Assembly: GCA_016125185.1 (NCBI GenBank)
Contig: WGMG01000006.1
Location: 1,798,001 to 1,862,000, forward strand
Direction: 5' to 3'
Source: Armatimonadota bacterium
Lineage (GTDB): Bacteria > Armatimonadota > Fimbriimonadia > Fimbriimonadales > Fimbriimonadaceae
Length of the DNA: 64,000 nt
Part shown: positions 8,012-17,507 of the stretch, piece after piece
How the letters are laid out: every line of letters starts with the position of its first letter
Position numbering within the stretch: the stretch's first letter is position 1
Notes under the pieces: model-generated
Told to the model about the DNA's origin: nothing
Seen by the model: only the letters and a program-made list of their open reading frames with translations
Databases searched by the model: none
Program-made: the position numbers and the translations under genes

Positions 8012-9409
8012 CTAAACCGTCGCGCGAGTGCGTTGAATAACGCCTTCGATAAACGCGGCGTTGTTCGGCGTTCGCTTGATGAGCTTGATGAACTGCTCGG
8101 TGGCTTCCAGCGAGCTCTGCTCCTTCGCCATCAGGCGGCGAAGCTGGACCACGCCTTCGTAAATCTCCCGGTTGAACAGCAGTTCTTCGTGTCGGGTCGA
8201 CGACCGTCGCACGTCGATAGCTGGCCAAATGCGGCGCTCCGACAGTTCGCGGTCGAGGATGATTTCCGAGTTACCCGTACCCTTCAACTCTTCAAAGATC
8301 GATTCGTCCATCTTCGAACCGGTATCCACCAGAACCGAAGCGATGATCGTGAGCGAGCCGCCTTCTTCGATGTTGCGCGCCGCGCCGAAGAACCGTCGCG
8401 GTCGGTACAGCGCCGACGGGTCGAGACCGCCGGTCAGCGTTCGTCCCGAAGGGTTGATCGTCAAGTTGGAAGCGCGCGAAAGTCGCGTCAGCGAGTCGAG
8501 CATGATGACCACGTCTCGACCGGATTCCACCAGTCGCTTGGCTTGCTCAAGGCAAAGTTCGGCCACTCGCATGTGGTTCTCCGCCGGCTCGTCGAAGGTC
8601 GACGAGATCACCTGGCCGCGAACCGATCGTCGCATGTCCGTCACCTCTTCCGGTCGTTCGTCGACCAGCAAGACCAGCAGAGCGACTTCGGGATGATTGG
8701 TCGAAATCGCATTGGCGATCGACTTCATCATCGTCGTCTTACCCGCCTTGGGCGGCGACACGATCAGGGCGCGCTGGCCCTTGCCGATCGGCGAGATCAG
8801 GTCGACGATTCGCGTCGGAATATTGTCCGCCGTCGTCTCCATCACCAGCTTCTCGTCGGGATACAGCGGCGTCAGTTCGTCGAAATTCTTTCGCTTGACG
8901 TTGTGCAGCAGCGCGAGACCGGTGTTGTTCACCGCCTCGACGCGGAGCATGCCGCGATACTTCTCGCCTTCCTTCGGCGCTCGAACCAGGCCGAAAACGA
9001 GGTCGCCGCTTCGAAGGTTGCCCTTCTTCACCAGCGATTGCGAAACGTAAACATCGTCGGGCGACGGCTGATAGGTGTCCTTTCGCAGGAAGCCCCATCC
9101 GTCGTTCATGATCTCAAGAATGCCCTTGGCATACTGAGGCTCCTTTTCCTTGTTCATCACTGGCAGGAGCGCCTCGATGACCTCGTACTTGAGCAGGTCG
9201 GCCGAAATCTTGGCCTTCTTTGCCACCTTCAGCAGTTCGGCTGGCGGCATGGCGTCGAACTCAGAAAAATCGTGTTCTGGCAGATTTTCGAGCTCTGTCT
9301 GGGAGTCGCCCTTAGGCAGACCCTCGTTGGCACGGTTGCGTCGGCGTCGGTTGTTGTTTTGGTTGTTACCGCCGCCTTGCCCTTGGCGTTGTCTGAATGT
9401 CGGAGTCAT
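8012..9409 (-). CDS. rho: Transcription termination factor Rho
   Basis: Hexameric RNA helicase for factor-dependent termination, 465 residues. An Arg/Asn/Gly-rich N-terminal tail (residues ~6-30) precedes the Rho_N helical domain and an RNA-binding OSB domain (GILEIMNDGWGFLR). The ATPase core has Walker A SPPKAGKTTMM and Walker B VVIMLDSLTRLSRA, then the secondary RNA-binding region. Length is slightly above the ~420 typical because of the N-terminal tail. It ends with a clear intrinsic terminator. hpt lies 71 nt upstream on the same strand. Confidence 0.96.
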   Translation of the reverse strand: MTPTFRQRQGQGGGNNQNNNRRRRNRANEGLPKGDSQTELENLPEHDFSEFDAMPPAELLKVAKKAKISADLLKYEVIEALLPVMNKEKEPQYAKGILEIMNDGWGFLRKDTYQPSPDDVYVSQSLVKKGNLRSGDLVFGLVRAPKEGEKYRGMLRVEAVNNTGLALLHNVKRKNFDELTPLYPDEKLVMETTADNIPTRIVDLISPIGKGQRALIVSPPKAGKTTMMKSIANAISTNHPEVALLVLLVDERPEEVTDMRRSVRGQVISSTFDEPAENHMRVAELCLEQAKRLVESGRDVVIMLDSLTRLSRASNLTINPSGRTLTGGLDPSALYRPRRFFGAARNIEEGGSLTIIASVLVDTGSKMDESIFEELKGTGNSEIILDRELSERRIWPAIDVRRSSTRHEELLFNREIYEGVVQLRRLMAKEQSSLEATEQFIKLIKRTPNNAAFIEGVIQRTRATV

Positions 9410-9480
9410 AGACAGTAGAGTCCGTAATAGAGAGATTTATAAGGAAAAACTTCGAACCAGGGAGACGCGAGATTAGAAAC

Positions 9481-10017
9481 CTATTCGTCTTGGTGGAAAA
9501 CGGCGATGGTCGGCAGATTGCGAAATCGCTCGTCGAAGTCTAATCCGTATCCTACCACAAATTTGTTAGGAATGGGGAAACCTATATACTCACATTCCAC
9601 ATTTACGATCCTTGCATCCGGTTTTGAGAGCAAAGCGCAGATTTGGAGCGAGCGAGGACGCCGGGTTCCCAGCAGTTCGCGAAGGTGCGAGAGCGTCCGG
9701 CCCGTGTCGAGAATATCTTCCACGATGACGACGTCCCGATCTTCGATGCTGCTGTCGAGATCCTTCTTAATTTGTACTACGCCGGAACTGCTCGTTTCGC
9801 CATGCCAACTGCTCACTTGCATGAATTCCAGGTGGCAATCGCGGCCCAAATCCCACAAAGCCCGGGAAAGATCGCTCAGAAAATGGACCGAGCCTTTCAG
9901 AATTCCGAGCAGAATGATCGGCTGGTCGGACTTGGGAATCGAAGCGTCGATCTGCTGGGCGAGTTCACGAACTTTTGACTGAATTTCGTCGGAAGAGATC
10001 AACACTTCAAGGCGCAT
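9481..10017 (-). CDS. hpt: Hypoxanthine phosphoribosyltransferase
   Basis: Purine-salvage enzyme that converts hypoxanthine or guanine plus PRPP to IMP or GMP; cytosolic. The 178-residue product has the PRPP-binding motif VVIVEDILDTGRTL, the early PIILLGILKGSVHF loop and the C-terminal YGLDFDERFRNLP segment diagnostic for HPRT. Length is typical (~180). Located upstream of rho on the same strand, with a TATCTT hexamer about 10 nt before the ATG as a possible -10. Confidence 0.93.
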   Translation of the reverse strand: MRLEVLISSDEIQSKVRELAQQIDASIPKSDQPIILLGILKGSVHFLSDLSRALWDLGRDCHLEFMQVSSWHGETSSSGVVQIKKDLDSSIEDRDVVIVEDILDTGRTLSHLRELLGTRRPRSLQICALLSKPDARIVNVECEYIGFPIPNKFVVGYGLDFDERFRNLPTIAVFHQDE

Positions 10018-10113
10018 GGAAGCAATTAAGATACCCTCAGTTCGCCTCCCGATCCATAAAACTTTGGCGCTCGGAATCTTGATAAAGACCCGTTTTGTTT
10101 GAAGTAAATTCTT

Positions 10114-10425
10114 ATGACAAAAAGCGACCCCGATTCATCAATCAAGCTCCTTTCGGGAATCACCCCATTCGGAACATTTGCAGAGGAGCTATTTGAAACA
10201 ATGACTCTACCATTGCCGTCGAGCCCAGTCTGGGCCGACATTATTTCGGGGAAGAAGGCCATCGCCTTCGAAAGCCTGACCATCAAAATTTTTCTCGGTT
10301 CGGCTCAACAGCGCTTCAAGCTGAAGCCAGAGACGATGAGCCAAATCGTCGCCGAACTCCACAACCTTTTCGAAAAGAACATCAAGATTCCGACCGTCCA
10401 GCGCGACATCGAGAAACTCGCCTAA
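10114..10425 (+). CDS. Small conserved hypothetical protein
   Basis: 103 residues, soluble, no signal peptide, no recognised domain. The C-terminal half (residues ~50-103) is predicted helical and basic. The stop codon sits within the ribosome-binding site of the next gene (TAAGGAGG), so the two are translationally linked and probably work together. Divergent from hpt. I cannot assign a function. Confidence 0.65.
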   Translation: MTKSDPDSSIKLLSGITPFGTFAEELFETMTLPLPSSPVWADIISGKKAIAFESLTIKIFLGSAQQRFKLKPETMSQIVAELHNLFEKNIKIPTVQRDIEKLA

Positions 10426-10439
10426 GGAGGACCATGACC

Positions 10440-11426
10440 ATGAGTTCACAACTTTTAACGCTTGAACAAGCATCGCAATTGTTGACCCAGCCTGGGGCCT
10501 ATCTCGTCGCCGCGGACGCCAATGTCCTTTGCCAGCTTCCCAAGGGCAACTGGATCGGTGGAAGCATTCCGTATTTCATCGCCGAAGAGGGCGGCGTCGT
10601 TTCCCAAAATCGAGTCTTCGTAACCAAGCTGCCCGAGGCGACGAAAATCGTTTCGACCCAACTGGTGTCCGAAGCCGACCTACCGAACGTCTACCGAAAC
10701 ATGCCGGAGAACGGCTTCGGCGTCATCATCCTGCCTGCCACCAGCCCGAGCCACCTTTCGTTTGCCCTGAATGCGCCGAGCTACGAAGACTTCGCCATGA
10801 AGCCCTTGGTCGGATGGATTTCTGGAGTGCACCTGAGCGAACTCGGCAAAACGACGCCGACAGTCTTTGACGGCCGAAATGGCCGGTCTTCTGAATCGGA
10901 TGCGGTTCTGATGTACCTCGACCTCGACGCCGACTACGTCTGCGACATGGGTATCGTCAACATCTTCACCCAAGGCGGCGGCGACACGCTTGAGTTCCCC
11001 GAGACCAGCTTCTCCGTAAAGGATGTCCTCGTCAACGGTGTCAAGCAGAACTTCGCCGAGTACCTGAAGGCAAACAATGTCGACATCAAAAATCCGCTCG
11101 TCGCGAACTACGCCGGGGCGATGATCAACGTCAGCTTCCAGGGCATCGACGAAGCCAATCAGATCGTCAACCTATACGCTCCCGTCTTCCAGGGCGCGGA
11201 GTACAAGCTTGCGGACCCGATTCAGGACTATGTGGGCCAGTTCACCAGCCAAATGCCGAAGGATTCCGACTCCATCGCGTTCTCCTGCAACTGCATCCTT
11301 AACTTCCTGTATTCGGAACTCGAAGGCAAGAAGACGGGCAATGTCACCGGACCGATTACCTTCGGCGAGGTCGCGTTCCAGTTGCTAAACCAAACGATGG
11401 TCTACCTGACCCTCGAAAAAATTTAA
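10440..11426 (+). CDS. Conserved protein, probably DUF6976 family
   Basis: 328 residues, cytosolic. The segment LPKGNWIGGSIPYFIAEEGG near the N-terminus and the ending GPITFGEVAFQLLNQTMVYL recall the DUF6976 family, with a FIST-like look (SCNCILNFLY). This is from memory only. Two ATGs exist, at 10434 and 10440; the ribosome-binding site AAGGAGG ends at 10430, so the second (9-nt spacing) fits better than the first (3 nt). Operon with the preceding 103-residue gene; an intrinsic terminator follows. Confidence 0.65.
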   Translation: MSSQLLTLEQASQLLTQPGAYLVAADANVLCQLPKGNWIGGSIPYFIAEEGGVVSQNRVFVTKLPEATKIVSTQLVSEADLPNVYRNMPENGFGVIILPATSPSHLSFALNAPSYEDFAMKPLVGWISGVHLSELGKTTPTVFDGRNGRSSESDAVLMYLDLDADYVCDMGIVNIFTQGGGDTLEFPETSFSVKDVLVNGVKQNFAEYLKANNVDIKNPLVANYAGAMINVSFQGIDEANQIVNLYAPVFQGAEYKLADPIQDYVGQFTSQMPKDSDSIAFSCNCILNFLYSELEGKKTGNVTGPITFGEVAFQLLNQTMVYLTLEKI

Positions 11427-11489
11427 GTTCCACCTCGTTCCCAGTTCGGGGGCGTCTGTTGTTGCGGCAGCGCCCCTTGTTTCCCAGAG

Positions 11490-11517
11490 CGGCCCCACTT
11501 CGGGGCCGTCTTTTTTT
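11490..11517 (+). terminator. Intrinsic terminator
   Basis: CGGCCCC / GGGGCCG stem (11490-11496 and 11502-11508) with a 5-nt loop, followed by TC and seven T residues. It ends the 10114-11426 operon and its T-run reaches the stop codon of the convergent DUF2461 gene. Confidence 0.88.
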
Positions 11518-12139
11518 AGAACTTGCAGAGCCAATCGTATAACGGGGTCAATTTCTGCATTCCGTCCAGGGCCAACGATGCCTCGATTGCTTCTCGGTCC
11601 AACTCGTGGTCGAACCACGCGCTGATCCCTTTTCGCCGATAGTGATCGGCCAACGGTAAAGCCGCGTCGAACCCCTTCGGCACCCGCGCTAATTCAGGTT
11701 CAGGTATCCGCGCTCCCATCTCCACCAAGGCGTCGAGCACCGCCGGAAGTTCATCCACGCTCTGCCGAAAGGCCGCCAGCCGCTCAGAGTCGAACTCCCA
11801 AACCCCTGTCCCAACGGTCAGCCGATCAGGCTCGATCGAGGCATGAAAAGCCCGACACAAACCCGACTCTTCCGGCATCCGCCAAAACGACATTCGCACG
11901 TAAGGCGTGTACGGCGTCTTATCCTTCGAAAACCGGACGTCGCGGTAGATTCGATACAGCTTGCCGCCGAATTCTTCGCCGCGCAGGTCCGCCAGCCCCT
12001 GCCGAACGTCTTCGAAGAACTCCTCGCTCGGCCCTTTCACCTCGGTCTCGTACTCCGCCTTGTGCGCATTGAACCAATCCCGGTTGTTGTTAAGCTCCAG
12101 TTCCCGCAGGAACCGTCGCCCCGATTCTGGAAAACTCAT
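11516..12139 (-). CDS. DUF2461 domain protein
   Basis: 207 residues matching the DUF2461/TIGR02453 pattern: an N-terminal FLRELELNNNRDWFNAHKAEYE, a central YRIYRDVRFSKDKTPYTPYVRM and a C-terminal DHYRRKGISAWFDHEL. The biochemical role of the family is not established. The start overlaps the stop of the upstream TfoX-like gene by 4 nt, so the two form a translationally coupled pair; this neighbour pairing may be informative. Confidence 0.88.
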   Translation of the reverse strand: MSFPESGRRFLRELELNNNRDWFNAHKAEYETEVKGPSEEFFEDVRQGLADLRGEEFGGKLYRIYRDVRFSKDKTPYTPYVRMSFWRMPEESGLCRAFHASIEPDRLTVGTGVWEFDSERLAAFRQSVDELPAVLDALVEMGARIPEPELARVPKGFDAALPLADHYRRKGISAWFDHELDREAIEASLALDGMQKLTPLYDWLCKF

Positions 12140-12489
12140 TTCTTCTTCCCCAACATATGCTCTCGAACAAAAGTCGTGCTCTTCTGCATCCAGCCCAGCA
12201 GGTCCTCGTCCGAATCGTAATGCCCCTTCGCCACATAGGCAAAGTTGCGCAACGGCTTACCCGTAAAGTCCATCGGATCAACGGCATTGGCGGCTATCGC
12301 CCCTTCCATGTCCTCATCCCCAAGGCGGATCATCAGCCGATCCTTCCCCACGCCGACCGTCATCTTTCGGTTGATCGCAAAGCAAAGCCCGCCGAACATC
12401 TTGATCTCGCTCATCTCCTCGTTCGGAGCTAGGTCAAGTCGCGGCACCAGCACGCGAATGCGTTCCGCCAATTCCGGATCGTGTGGCAT
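12136..12489 (-). CDS. TfoX N-terminal domain protein
   Basis: 117 residues. The pattern EIKMFGGLCFAINRKMTVGVGKDRLMIRLG is typical of the TfoX_N family. Stand-alone short TfoX_N proteins are common; a competence role cannot be inferred from this domain alone. An open frame extends 60 codons upstream, but the ATG at 12489 follows AAGGGA and gives the normal family start MPHDPELAERIR. Overlaps the DUF2461 gene downstream by 4 nt. Confidence 0.85.
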   Translation of the reverse strand: MPHDPELAERIRVLVPRLDLAPNEEMSEIKMFGGLCFAINRKMTVGVGKDRLMIRLGDEDMEGAIAANAVDPMDFTGKPLRNFAYVAKGHYDSDEDLLGWMQKSTTFVREHMLGKKK

Positions 12490-12587
12490 CGTCCCTTCGT
12501 TATACGACTTTTGCGGAGCGAGAAATTGCCGGTCGGACTTCCGTTCCGAAACGAACCTTCCAACTGCCGCCGCGCGTCCTATTTGCA

Positions 12588-13322
12588 ATGAGAAAGCTGT
12601 TCTCGATTTGCATTGTGCTGTCCATCGTGACAGCGGGGTTTGCCCAAGACCAAGCGGCACCCGCCGCAAGCCAGGCGTCTGAAAAGTATCGCGAGTATCG
12701 CAACCAGATCACCGAGCCAAAATACGGCCTCGCCAAAGTCAAAAAGCTCATCAAGGCCATCAAGCCCGACGGCGAAGACAACGTGATCATGGCGAACAAA
12801 ACTTACAACGCCCTTTCGGTCGAGGAGAAGTTCACCTATAACGCCCTCCACGGCGAAGTTTTCTCCCAAAACTGCGATGTTATGCCCCCGATGGTCGACG
12901 AGGAAAAGAAAATCTTTGGCCACATCCCCGGCAACTTCGGCGACGAGGAGCAGTGGAGTGAACGCCAGCTCGCGTTCTTCAAGAAGTACCGCTCGAAAGT
13001 CGTCAGCCTTTTGCGCGAAACCATGACCGGCCAGAAGCACGTCGGTCTCAATCTCAAGCACATCGCCATCGAGATTCAGGCCTACGAACTCATTCCAGAT
13101 ATGATCAAGATTTATGGCCAAAAGCATTACGATCAAGACATCTTGACCGTGCTAATGGACCTCATGCACCAAGGCAAATACGGCCCCTTTATGAAGTCGC
13201 AATCCTGCGAAAAGCTCTTTGGTGACGCCTCCAACTACCGAAGCTTTATCGTCGCCAATCCCGAAAACCAAGCCCTCGTTATCGAGCGCGCAACCGCGTA
13301 CTATAAGACCAAAAGGAGATGA
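12588..13322 (+). CDS. Exported hypothetical protein
   Basis: 244 residues with a signal peptide (MRKLFSICIVLSIVTAGFAQ, probable cleavage after AQ). The mature part is helical, charged and has no domain I know; two cysteines are present (near SQNCDV and KSQSCEK). The ATG at 12588 was chosen over an upstream frame start because the signal peptide begins there. It overlaps the following formylglycine-generating-like gene by 4 nt, so both are probably exported partners. Confidence 0.7.
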   Translation: MRKLFSICIVLSIVTAGFAQDQAAPAASQASEKYREYRNQITEPKYGLAKVKKLIKAIKPDGEDNVIMANKTYNALSVEEKFTYNALHGEVFSQNCDVMPPMVDEEKKIFGHIPGNFGDEEQWSERQLAFFKKYRSKVVSLLRETMTGQKHVGLNLKHIAIEIQAYELIPDMIKIYGQKHYDQDILTVLMDLMHQGKYGPFMKSQSCEKLFGDASNYRSFIVANPENQALVIERATAYYKTKRR

Positions 13323-14125
13323 TCGTCGCCGCCCTTGTCCTGCTTGCCTCGCCGCTTGGGGCCAAGGGCTACGTGGCCATTCCCGCCGGCACCTACCAGG
13401 TCGGCAAAGCCGATCGTCTCGACACGCCCGTGAGGAAGGTCACCCTCAAAGCGTTCGAAATCGCCGTCTACGAAACGACGAACCGTGAGTTCAAACAGTT
13501 CGTCGACGCCGCCCACTACGTCACCGACGCCGAACGCCTGCACAACGCGATGGTGTTCGCCCCGCCGCTGAAAGAGTTCACGTGGCTCCAAGACAAAACC
13601 GCCAACTGGCGTTACCCAAACGGCAAAAAGCGCGGCGGGATCGAAAAGTTGATGGATCACCCGGTGACCTCCATCAGCTACCGCGACGCCCTGGCCTACT
13701 GCACATGGGCGGGCGTCCGCCTCCCGACCCTCGACGAGTGGGAGGTCGCCTGCCGCGCCGGGACCACCACCGACACCTTCTTCGGCGACGATCTCACCAA
13801 GATCGGCAAGTATGCCAACGTCTGGCATGGTCGAGATCACCTCCGGGCCGATACCTCCGACGGCTATATGACCACCGCGCCGGTCGGCAGTTTCGCGCCC
13901 AGTCCCAACGGACTGTACGACATGTACGGAAACGTCTTCGAGTTCTGCTCCGGCCATCTCAAAAGCGACAAATCCGACCGCACCGTCCACGCCCGCGGCG
14001 GCTCCTGGTGGTGCAGTCTCAACTCGTGCTGCTTCTTCAACTCCATCGACATCGGCAAGGTAGATATGCGGGCTTCTTTCAGCAACCAAGGCTTTCGAGT
14101 TGCACGCGACGTCAAATCCCGGTAG
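13319..14125 (+). CDS. Formylglycine-generating enzyme-like (SUMF1) exported protein
   Basis: 268 residues, short hydrophobic N-terminus (probable signal peptide). It has the FGE-sulfatase fold markers IPAGTYQVG, YETTNREFKQFVDA, GVRLPTLDEWEVACRAG, GLYDMYGNVFEFCSG and ARGGSWWC...GFRVARD. RGGSWWCSLNSCC keeps a C-x4-C pair in the place where true formylglycine-generating enzymes hold their catalytic cysteines. Most bacterial homologues lack the pair, so sulfatase activation is possible, but no sulfatase gene is in the window. Start overlaps the upstream gene by 4 nt. Confidence 0.85.
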   Translation: MIVAALVLLASPLGAKGYVAIPAGTYQVGKADRLDTPVRKVTLKAFEIAVYETTNREFKQFVDAAHYVTDAERLHNAMVFAPPLKEFTWLQDKTANWRYPNGKKRGGIEKLMDHPVTSISYRDALAYCTWAGVRLPTLDEWEVACRAGTTTDTFFGDDLTKIGKYANVWHGRDHLRADTSDGYMTTAPVGSFAPSPNGLYDMYGNVFEFCSGHLKSDKSDRTVHARGGSWWCSLNSCCFFNSIDIGKVDMRASFSNQGFRVARDVKSR

Positions 14126-14128
14126 CAT
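14123..14128 (+). promoter_or_regulatory. -10 box of a probable leaderless transcript (GH106 gene)
   Basis: TAGCAT lies exactly 6 nt before the ATG at 14135, leaving no room for a ribosome-binding site. Confidence 0.5.
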
Positions 14129-14134
14129 GGGTTC

Positions 14135-16987
14135 ATGCCGAAGTGGGCTGTGGTCCTCGCTTTGTTGGTGCCGTGCCTAGCCTCGGCCCAAAGTTCCCTG
14201 GAATCTGACTTCAAAAATCCGCCCAATTCCGGCAAGCTCCGTGCCTATTGGTGGTGGCTCAACGGCAATGTCACCCGCGCCTCCATCCAGCGCGATCTTG
14301 AGCAAATGGCCGCCAAAGGGTTTGGTGGAGCCCTCATCTGCGATGCCAACGGAGCCGACCAATTTGGCAACGGACCGGTCCCACATGGTCCAGATTTCTT
14401 TTCTCCCGAATGGCGTGAACTGTATAAGTTCACACTTCAAGAAGCCCACAAATTAGGCTTAGAAATGAGCCTCAACATCATGAGCGGGTGGAACCTCGGT
14501 GGCCCGATGGTGCCCGCCAAAGACGCCCCCAAGAAGCTCGTTTTCTCGTCGACGACCGTCGATGGCAACGCAACCACCATCAAGCTTCAGGAGCCCAAAC
14601 ACGATCCTGCCCTTTACGGCGAAGTCGCCGTCGTCGCTTATCCCGTCGATCCCTCTGCCAAGCCCGGAACCTTGCGCCATTTCGAAGAAAAGGCTCTCAT
14701 CAAAGGTCTCTCTTTTTCCGCCCCCGACACTTCCCTTTTGCTAGACGACGGTCCTGATATCCCGCGTGAAGCCGCTACCCGCTCGTCCGAGGTCATCGAT
14801 GTCTCCCGCGACATGGACGCCGACGGCACACTCCATTGGAAGAAACGGCCCGGCCATTGGCAGGTCTTCCGCATCGGCTATACCCTCAACGATCACTGTC
14901 ACGTCTCGACCAACAGCGAAGGATGGTACGGCTACGCCATCGATCCTTTCGACAAGGGCGCATTCATGCGCTATTGGAACACCGTCGTCGAACCCCTCAT
15001 CCGCGACGCCGGTCCGCTCGCAGGTAACACCCTCAAGTACCTTCACACCGACAGTTGGGAGGTCGAAGTCGCTAACTGGACTCCCACTCTCCGAGAGGAG
15101 TTTCGACGCCGACGCGGCTACGACATGTGGCCCTACCTTCCCGTCATGCTCGGCCAAATCGTCGACAGCCGCACCAAGAGCAATCGCTTCCTCAACGACC
15201 TCCGCCGCACCATCGGCGACCTCGCCATCGACAACCACTATCGCCTCTTCCGAGACAACGCTCACAAGCACGGTCTCCTCATCCATCCCGAGTCGGGCGG
15301 GCCCCACGCAGTCCCTATCGACTCCCTTCAATGCCTCGGCATGGATGACGCACCTATGTCCGAGTTTTGGGCCTCATCCTGGACACATCGAGTCAAAGAA
15401 GAAGACCGCTTCTTTGTGAAGCAGCCCGCGTCTGCTGCCCACACCTATGGTCATAACCTTGTCCTCGCCGAAGGTTTCACCACCATCGGACCTCACTGGC
15501 AGGAGACCCTTTGGGACAACCTCAAACCCAATTTCGACGAAGCAAGCTGTCAGGGTCTGAACCGCCTGGTCTGGCATGCCTTCGTCTGCTCGCCTGACTC
15601 CACCGGTCTGCCCGGTCAGCAGTACTTTGCTGGTACCCATCTCAACCCCAAAGTCACCTGGTGGAACCAATCTCAGCCCTTTTTCGCCTATCTTAACCGC
15701 GTCCAAACCATGCTCCAAAAGGGACGCTTTGTGGCCGACGCGCTGGTGTATTACGGAAACCACGTCCCCAACTTTGCCCAGCTCGAAAAGTCCGATCCCG
15801 CCAAGGTTCGACCCGGCTACGACTACGATGTCGCCACCGAGGAGGTCATACTCAATCGCGTCCAGGTGGAAAACGGCGACCTCGTCCTCCCCGATGGCAT
15901 GCGCTACCGCCTCCTCGTGCTGCCCAACCGCACCACCATTTCGTTGCCCGTGCTCAAGAAGGTCCGCGAGTTAGTAATTGCCGGCGCAACCGTGCTCGGG
16001 CCCAAGCCCACCGAAGCCACCAGTCTAGAAGACTATCCTCAGCGTGACGCCGAGGTCAAAAAGATCGCCGATGAACTTTGGGGTGCTGGCCCATCCGTGC
16101 CCGTTCGCACCGTTGGCGACGGGGTCGTACTCTCCGGGCTTTCCGGTCGCGATGCCCTGCTTGGCCGCACCGCTGGACCCGACTTCGCCTTCACCTCGCC
16201 CGACGATCTCGACATCAATTATGTCCACCGTCGCGATGGCGACGCCGACATTTACTTCGTGGCCAACCGCTCCAAGACCGCTGGAAAAGCTGCCTGTTCG
16301 TTCCGCGTGACCGGCAAAGTGCCCGAGTTTTGGGACCCGATGACCGGCGAGGTCCGCGACGTTCCGTCCTGGACCGACGACACCATCCACACCACCGTGC
16401 CCATGGAGTTCAACCCCTGCGGCTCCATGTTCGTCGTCTTCCGCCGCCCGGGCCGTCCCGATCCCAAGATCGGCCCTCTCGCCAACTACGATCGCGTCAC
16501 CGACCTCGGCTTCCTCGATTCGGGCTGGGGCGTCGCGTTCGATCCCAAGTGGGGCGGTCCCGCCCACACCGCCTTCGAAAAGCTGACCGACTGGTCCGAA
16601 AACCCCGACCCCGGCATCCGCTATTACTCGGGCACCGCCGTCTACACCACGACGTTCGAAGGTCCGCAAACCGCCATCAAAGGCCTCGCCCTCGACCTCG
16701 GTTCGGTCCACGAGGTCTCTGAAGTCATCCTCAATGGTCGCAATCTCGGCATCGTCTGGGCCCCGCCGTTCCGCGTCGACATCAGCCAAGCCGTACAACC
16801 CGGCACCAACGTCCTCGAAGTGAGGGTCACCAACTTCTGGCCGAACCGAGTCATCGGCGACGCCCGCTCTCCTGGCCAAACCCCGTTCACCCGAACCAAC
16901 ATCCGCAACCTCACCGCCGACTCCAAACTCATGCCCTCCGGCCTCCTCGGCCCGGTCCGCATCGTTTCGATCAGTCGAGGCAAATAG
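14135..16987 (+). CDS. GH106-type alpha-L-rhamnosidase-like glycoside hydrolase
   Basis: 950 residues with a signal peptide (cleavage after LASAQ). The N-terminal AYWWWLNGNVTRASIQRDLEQMAAKGFGGALI and the following SLNIMSGWNLGGPMV are typical of the GH106 family, whose members release rhamnose from pectin side chains or other glycans by inversion. The C-terminal ~170 residues form a galactose-binding-like beta domain (GSVHEVSEVILNGRNLGIVWAPPFRVDI). Length fits the family. Located just after the FGE-like gene, with no operon partner downstream. Probable role: periplasmic or secreted breakdown of rhamnose-containing polysaccharide. Confidence 0.85.
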   Translation: MPKWAVVLALLVPCLASAQSSLESDFKNPPNSGKLRAYWWWLNGNVTRASIQRDLEQMAAKGFGGALICDANGADQFGNGPVPHGPDFFSPEWRELYKFTLQEAHKLGLEMSLNIMSGWNLGGPMVPAKDAPKKLVFSSTTVDGNATTIKLQEPKHDPALYGEVAVVAYPVDPSAKPGTLRHFEEKALIKGLSFSAPDTSLLLDDGPDIPREAATRSSEVIDVSRDMDADGTLHWKKRPGHWQVFRIGYTLNDHCHVSTNSEGWYGYAIDPFDKGAFMRYWNTVVEPLIRDAGPLAGNTLKYLHTDSWEVEVANWTPTLREEFRRRRGYDMWPYLPVMLGQIVDSRTKSNRFLNDLRRTIGDLAIDNHYRLFRDNAHKHGLLIHPESGGPHAVPIDSLQCLGMDDAPMSEFWASSWTHRVKEEDRFFVKQPASAAHTYGHNLVLAEGFTTIGPHWQETLWDNLKPNFDEASCQGLNRLVWHAFVCSPDSTGLPGQQYFAGTHLNPKVTWWNQSQPFFAYLNRVQTMLQKGRFVADALVYYGNHVPNFAQLEKSDPAKVRPGYDYDVATEEVILNRVQVENGDLVLPDGMRYRLLVLPNRTTISLPVLKKVRELVIAGATVLGPKPTEATSLEDYPQRDAEVKKIADELWGAGPSVPVRTVGDGVVLSGLSGRDALLGRTAGPDFAFTSPDDLDINYVHRRDGDADIYFVANRSKTAGKAACSFRVTGKVPEFWDPMTGEVRDVPSWTDDTIHTTVPMEFNPCGSMFVVFRRPGRPDPKIGPLANYDRVTDLGFLDSGWGVAFDPKWGGPAHTAFEKLTDWSENPDPGIRYYSGTAVYTTTFEGPQTAIKGLALDLGSVHEVSEVILNGRNLGIVWAPPFRVDISQAVQPGTNVLEVRVTNFWPNRVIGDARSPGQTPFTRTNIRNLTADSKLMPSGLLGPVRIVSISRGK

Positions 16988-17507
16988 CCCTGATTTGGAG
17001 GCACAGGAACGACACTGAAACCCCTCTCCGGTTTCTCGCGAAGCGAAAACGGGGGAGGGTGTGTCCTGACTTGTGTCAGGAGACGGGAGGGGAAAATCCG
17101 CTCAACAAAACTTCGCACCTAGAGGCATAAACAAGCCACCTTTGGGTCACATCAAAGACCGTGTTAGCCCGGCCACAGAAAGGACCCCAGCGGGGTCCCA
17201 GACCATAGCCTGGGGTGCTTGCACCCCAGGAAATCCAAGTCAACAGCCAAAGTCCGAGGAGTTCCGAGTATCGGGACGACCCAAATATCCCTCCCTAAGT
17301 TCTCCGCGGGTAATTTGGATCAGTTTCTCCTGACTCGTGTCAGGAGACCGAAGGTGAAAATCCGCTAAGCCAACCTTATAGATTTGAGGCTTTTTGGGGG
17401 CACAGGCGTCCCGCCTGTGGGCATCTAAAACACTTCAAGCTTCGATAGAAGGTTGACCCAAAGAGTCCCAGTCCTATGCGCCGCCACAATGAAGTACCCT
17501 TCCAACT
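16988..17507. repeat. Intergenic mosaic of hairpin repeats
   Basis: No gene seen. It holds several palindromic units: GGACCCC-AGC-GGGGTCC (17182-17198), CCTGGGGTGC-TT-GCACCCCAGG (17209-17230) and CACAGGCG-TCC-CGCCTGTG (17401-17419). The segment GTGTCAGGAGAC...GAAAATCCGCT occurs twice (~17074-17102 and ~17338-17367). A piece AAGTCCGAGGAGT...CGGGACGACCC (~17251-17283) recurs at 26.6 kb and in part at 21.4 kb. Confidence 0.75.

Noticed and set aside
8033-9418. A 461-residue open frame antisense to rho
   Set aside because: It lies entirely within rho on the other strand, its product is Arg/His/Val-rich with no recognisable domain, and it is explained by codon bias in a G+C-rich gene.
9643-9978. 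A 111-residue frame antisense to hpt
   Set aside because: Complement of a clear hpt gene; no features of its own.
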